Below, piece after piece: positions 61,903 to 64,000 of a stretch of DNA of 64,000 bases. Made by a program: the position numbers and the translations under genes. Positions within the stretch are counted from its first letter, which is position 1. Every line of letters starts with the position of its first letter. Below the pieces are notes generated by a model, which did not search any database, was not told the DNA's origin, and was given only the letters and a program-made list of their open reading frames with translations. Source of the DNA: CAZHZT01 sp964537285 (GTDB lineage: Bacteria; Bacteroidota; Bacteroidia; Chitinophagales; Saprospiraceae); contig CAZHZT010000010.1 of assembly GCA_964537285.1 (NCBI GenBank), positions 1-64,000 on the forward strand, read 5' to 3'.

Positions 61903-64000
61903 AGTATTCAATATCAATTTAGGAGGCATACCTTTCACCATCGACGAGGGCGCTTATCACGAACTTGAGCGTTATTTAGCCTCCTTACACAATCATTTCA
62001 AGACCTCTGATGGATACGAGGATATTATCAATGATATAGAGGCGCGTTTGGCTGAGCTATTTAAGGAGCAGCTGGGCAGCCGCGAAATTGTAAGCACCAG
62101 AGATGTCAGTGCGGCTAAATCAATAATGGGTACACCTGAAGATTTTGGCGCTGAAGAACTTGAGCCAGAGGCAAAAGCTCAGGAGAAAGAGGATTCAAAA
62201 TATCGTATGGGAAAGCGTTTTTTCAGAGATCCGGAAGATCAGGTGATTGGCGGGGTATGCTCAGGCATAGCGGCTTATCTGGGCATAAATGACCCCATTT
62301 GGGTGCGGTTAGCATTTGTTTTGATCACGCTTTCAGGTGGTTTTGGAGTGGCCTTGTACTTGATATTATGGGCCATTTCTCCAGAAGCTAAAACAGCAGC
62401 AGATCGCCTGGCTATCCGCGGCAAAAAAATTGATATTTCCAGCATTGCGAATACTATTGAAAGTGAATTTGATAATATTTCAGATCAAATTTCGAGTTTA
62501 AGCCGTGCTAAAAAAAAAAGCAGGCCGTCCGGGAAGGTTGAGCACCCGGTACGATCCTTTATATCTGGATTAGGTAAAGTACTGGCAGGATTTATTGAAA
62601 TCATTCGCAGGCTTTTAAAGCCCATATTCTTCATAGTAGGTGTAATTTTCATCATCAGTCTGGCCCTTGCCTGGGTCGGGCTGATTGTTGGAGTTATTTT
62701 TTCAGCCCCTATTTTAGAATATATTATTTCAGGGAACTACATTTTAAATGTTTTTGCGGTAATCAATGTAATTTCATTAATTGGAGTCCCATTGATTTCC
62801 CTTCAATTATTAGCTTCCAAGATCTTGTTCCGGTCCAAAATTCACATACGTTGGAAAACAGGCCTATTTGTATTCTGGGGCTTAAACCTGGCTAGCTTGT
62901 TCTTTATAACTTCTATCACGGCAAGAGATTTCAGCGAGGGATTCACGGTTAATATGAGCCAGGAAACTTATCCTCAGCTGGACACCCTCGAGCTTGTAGT
63001 TCAGGATGATCGAATAGATAAAATGGTATCTCTTGGTGATAAACTTTACCTGGGCAATGACGAATTGACCTTTCAAAATGTAGAACTCAGACTTCATAAG
63101 GCTAAAGGAAAATCCTTTAAAATTTCAATTGATCATCACTCAAGGGGAGCGAATAGAGAAAATGCCTCTAAAACTGCCGAGGCGATTAATATGTCCTACA
63201 TTTGGGAAGGGCAGCAGCTATCATTCCCTAGCCGTTTCAACATTCCGAAAGGCGAGCATTGGAGAGCACAAAAAGTAATTATCAATGTTTATGTTCCGGA
63301 AGGAAAAGTGATCAAGTGCAACAAAGCAGCAAGGTACAAAGGCGTCGTTCGGCGTATTCCTCCTATTGATAATAGCTATGATAGCCCACATAATTTTTAT
63401 GATCACTACTGGAAAATGGGACCAGAAGGATTGATCTCTGCAGAATTGGCAACTGAGAAAAAGCTCGAAAACCGCTATGCTTTTTCCGACTTTAACGAGC
63501 TTTTGATCGATGGCCCTATGCAAGTATTCATTGAGAAATCAGACAATTACGACATTAGAATTACCGGGCCTACCAGACAGGCAGAGCAGATCGAGTTTGT
63601 ACAAACCGGCAATACACTCACCATTACCACTGACGATTTCCAAGACCAAGCCCCAAGAATGTATATTTACATGCCTGGACTAAGTGCTATTACATTTAGA
63701 AACACTCAAGACAGCAAAATAATTGGATTTAAAGAAGATCAAATGCTCATAAAGCATCTTAGTGAATCTAAGCTGGATTGTGTTATCGAAACGAATCATC
63801 TCAATATCATAGCTCAGGGAAGTAAAGAAATAGATTTACGAGGTTCAAGCACAGATCTTGCTGCATCTATTGATAAGGGGGCTTTTTTAAATGCTGAAAG
63901 CTTTACGACCTCTACCGCAAACTTACAAGCCAAAGGTTATGCGAGGGCTAAGCTCATGGTAAAAGATGAATTGTTCTATGAAGTGGAAGACTTGAACAAT
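61895..64000 (+). CDS. PspC-domain membrane protein with GIN-type C-terminal region (partial)
   Basis: At least 702 residues, cut by the window end. The N-terminus (1-100) is a charged cytoplasmic segment (MNKVFNINLGGIPFTIDEGAYHELERY). The PspC domain is at about 108-165 (GKRFFRDPEDQVIGGVCSGIAAYLGINDPIWVRLAFVLITL). Further membrane helices lie at about 200-240, 246-300 and 320-345. A long extracytoplasmic part (from about 350) includes DUF2807/GIN-like beta-helix strands (FNELLIDGPMQVFIEKSDNYDIRITG). Coupled to padR. Probably an envelope-stress sensor or effector; the role of the GIN part is unknown. Confidence 0.88.
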   Translation, partial: MNKVFNINLGGIPFTIDEGAYHELERYLASLHNHFKTSDGYEDIINDIEARLAELFKEQLGSREIVSTRDVSAAKSIMGTPEDFGAEELEPEAKAQEKEDSKYRMGKRFFRDPEDQVIGGVCSGIAAYLGINDPIWVRLAFVLITLSGGFGVALYLILWAISPEAKTAADRLAIRGKKIDISSIANTIESEFDNISDQISSLSRAKKKSRPSGKVEHPVRSFISGLGKVLAGFIEIIRRLLKPIFFIVGVIFIISLALAWVGLIVGVIFSAPILEYIISGNYILNVFAVINVISLIGVPLISLQLLASKILFRSKIHIRWKTGLFVFWGLNLASLFFITSITARDFSEGFTVNMSQETYPQLDTLELVVQDDRIDKMVSLGDKLYLGNDELTFQNVELRLHKAKGKSFKISIDHHSRGANRENASKTAEAINMSYIWEGQQLSFPSRFNIPKGEHWRAQKVIINVYVPEGKVIKCNKAARYKGVVRRIPPIDNSYDSPHNFYDHYWKMGPEGLISAELATEKKLENRYAFSDFNELLIDGPMQVFIEKSDNYDIRITGPTRQAEQIEFVQTGNTLTITTDDFQDQAPRMYIYMPGLSAITFRNTQDSKIIGFKEDQMLIKHLSESKLDCVIETNHLNIIAQGSKEIDLRGSSTDLAASIDKGAFLNAESFTTSTANLQAKGYARAKLMVKDELFYEVEDLNN

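Noticed and set aside
1..64000. tRNA or rRNA genes, insertion sequences and prophage
   Set aside because: I found no tRNA arm patterns, no rRNA segments, and no transposase, integrase or phage genes among the coding regions.

Overview
The window is chromosomal DNA of a Bacteroidota bacterium. Four things point there: promoters of the TTTG-N19-TAnnTTTG type (a perfect one precedes rpsL), two proteins ending in type IX secretion (T9SS) sorting tails, the unbroken rpsL-to-rplQ ribosomal cluster typical of the phylum with no tuf between fusA and rpsJ, and families common in this phylum (UnbV/FG-GAP lipoprotein, BlaI/M56-TonB module, PspC/GIN protein). A Saprospiria-like affiliation is possible but is only an inference. 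There are no tRNA or rRNA genes, no CRISPR array, no prophage and no transposase gene.

Layout. 1-9198: mostly minus-strand housekeeping genes (rRNA pseudouridine synthase, NAD-dependent epimerase, APS/PAPS reductase, replicative helicase DnaB, family 2 glycosyltransferase, ABC exporter) plus a plus-strand DUF3267 membrane protein. 9261-9620: RNase P RNA, minus strand. 9735-15334: GHMP kinase, a TonB-domain protein, and a TPR/BlaI/M56 regulatory module whose upstream region holds three similar AT-rich palindromes. 15544-22341: large UnbV/FG-GAP lipoprotein, DEAD-box helicase, GNAT acetyltransferase, sulfotransferase. 23091-30501: an unusual redox locus. It holds a Rieske-glutamate-synthase-domain fusion, a small membrane protein, a Rieske-thiamine-diphosphate-enzyme fusion, a CPA1 cation/proton antiporter and a secreted protein, with a facing plant-type ferredoxin/FAD reductase. 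30629-50497: str-S10-spc-alpha ribosomal cluster (33 genes including fusA, secY, map, infA and rpoA), all on the minus strand. 50645-55291: acetyltransferase and two related transglutaminase-fold exported proteins, the second having lost its catalytic triad. 55402-60905: polyprenyl diphosphate synthase, TMTC-like membrane glycosyltransferase with TPRs, T9SS-exported repeat protein. 61543-end: PadR regulator translationally coupled to a PspC/GIN membrane protein that runs off the window.

Two things stand out. The first is the Rieske locus: two unrelated metabolic enzymes, an FMN/Fe-S glutamate-synthase-like protein and a ThDP decarboxylase-like protein, each carry an N-terminal Rieske [2Fe-2S] domain, with a possible reductase next door. 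The second is the intergenic DNA. It carries several families of 100-190 bp palindromes (called A to O here). Copies of one family have exactly equal core lengths, occur in opposite orientations and differ by compensatory changes that keep the stems paired. Families B, C, D and E share similar outer arms but have different near-perfect hairpin cores, which looks like a modular, non-autonomous repeat system whose mobilising enzyme lies outside the window.
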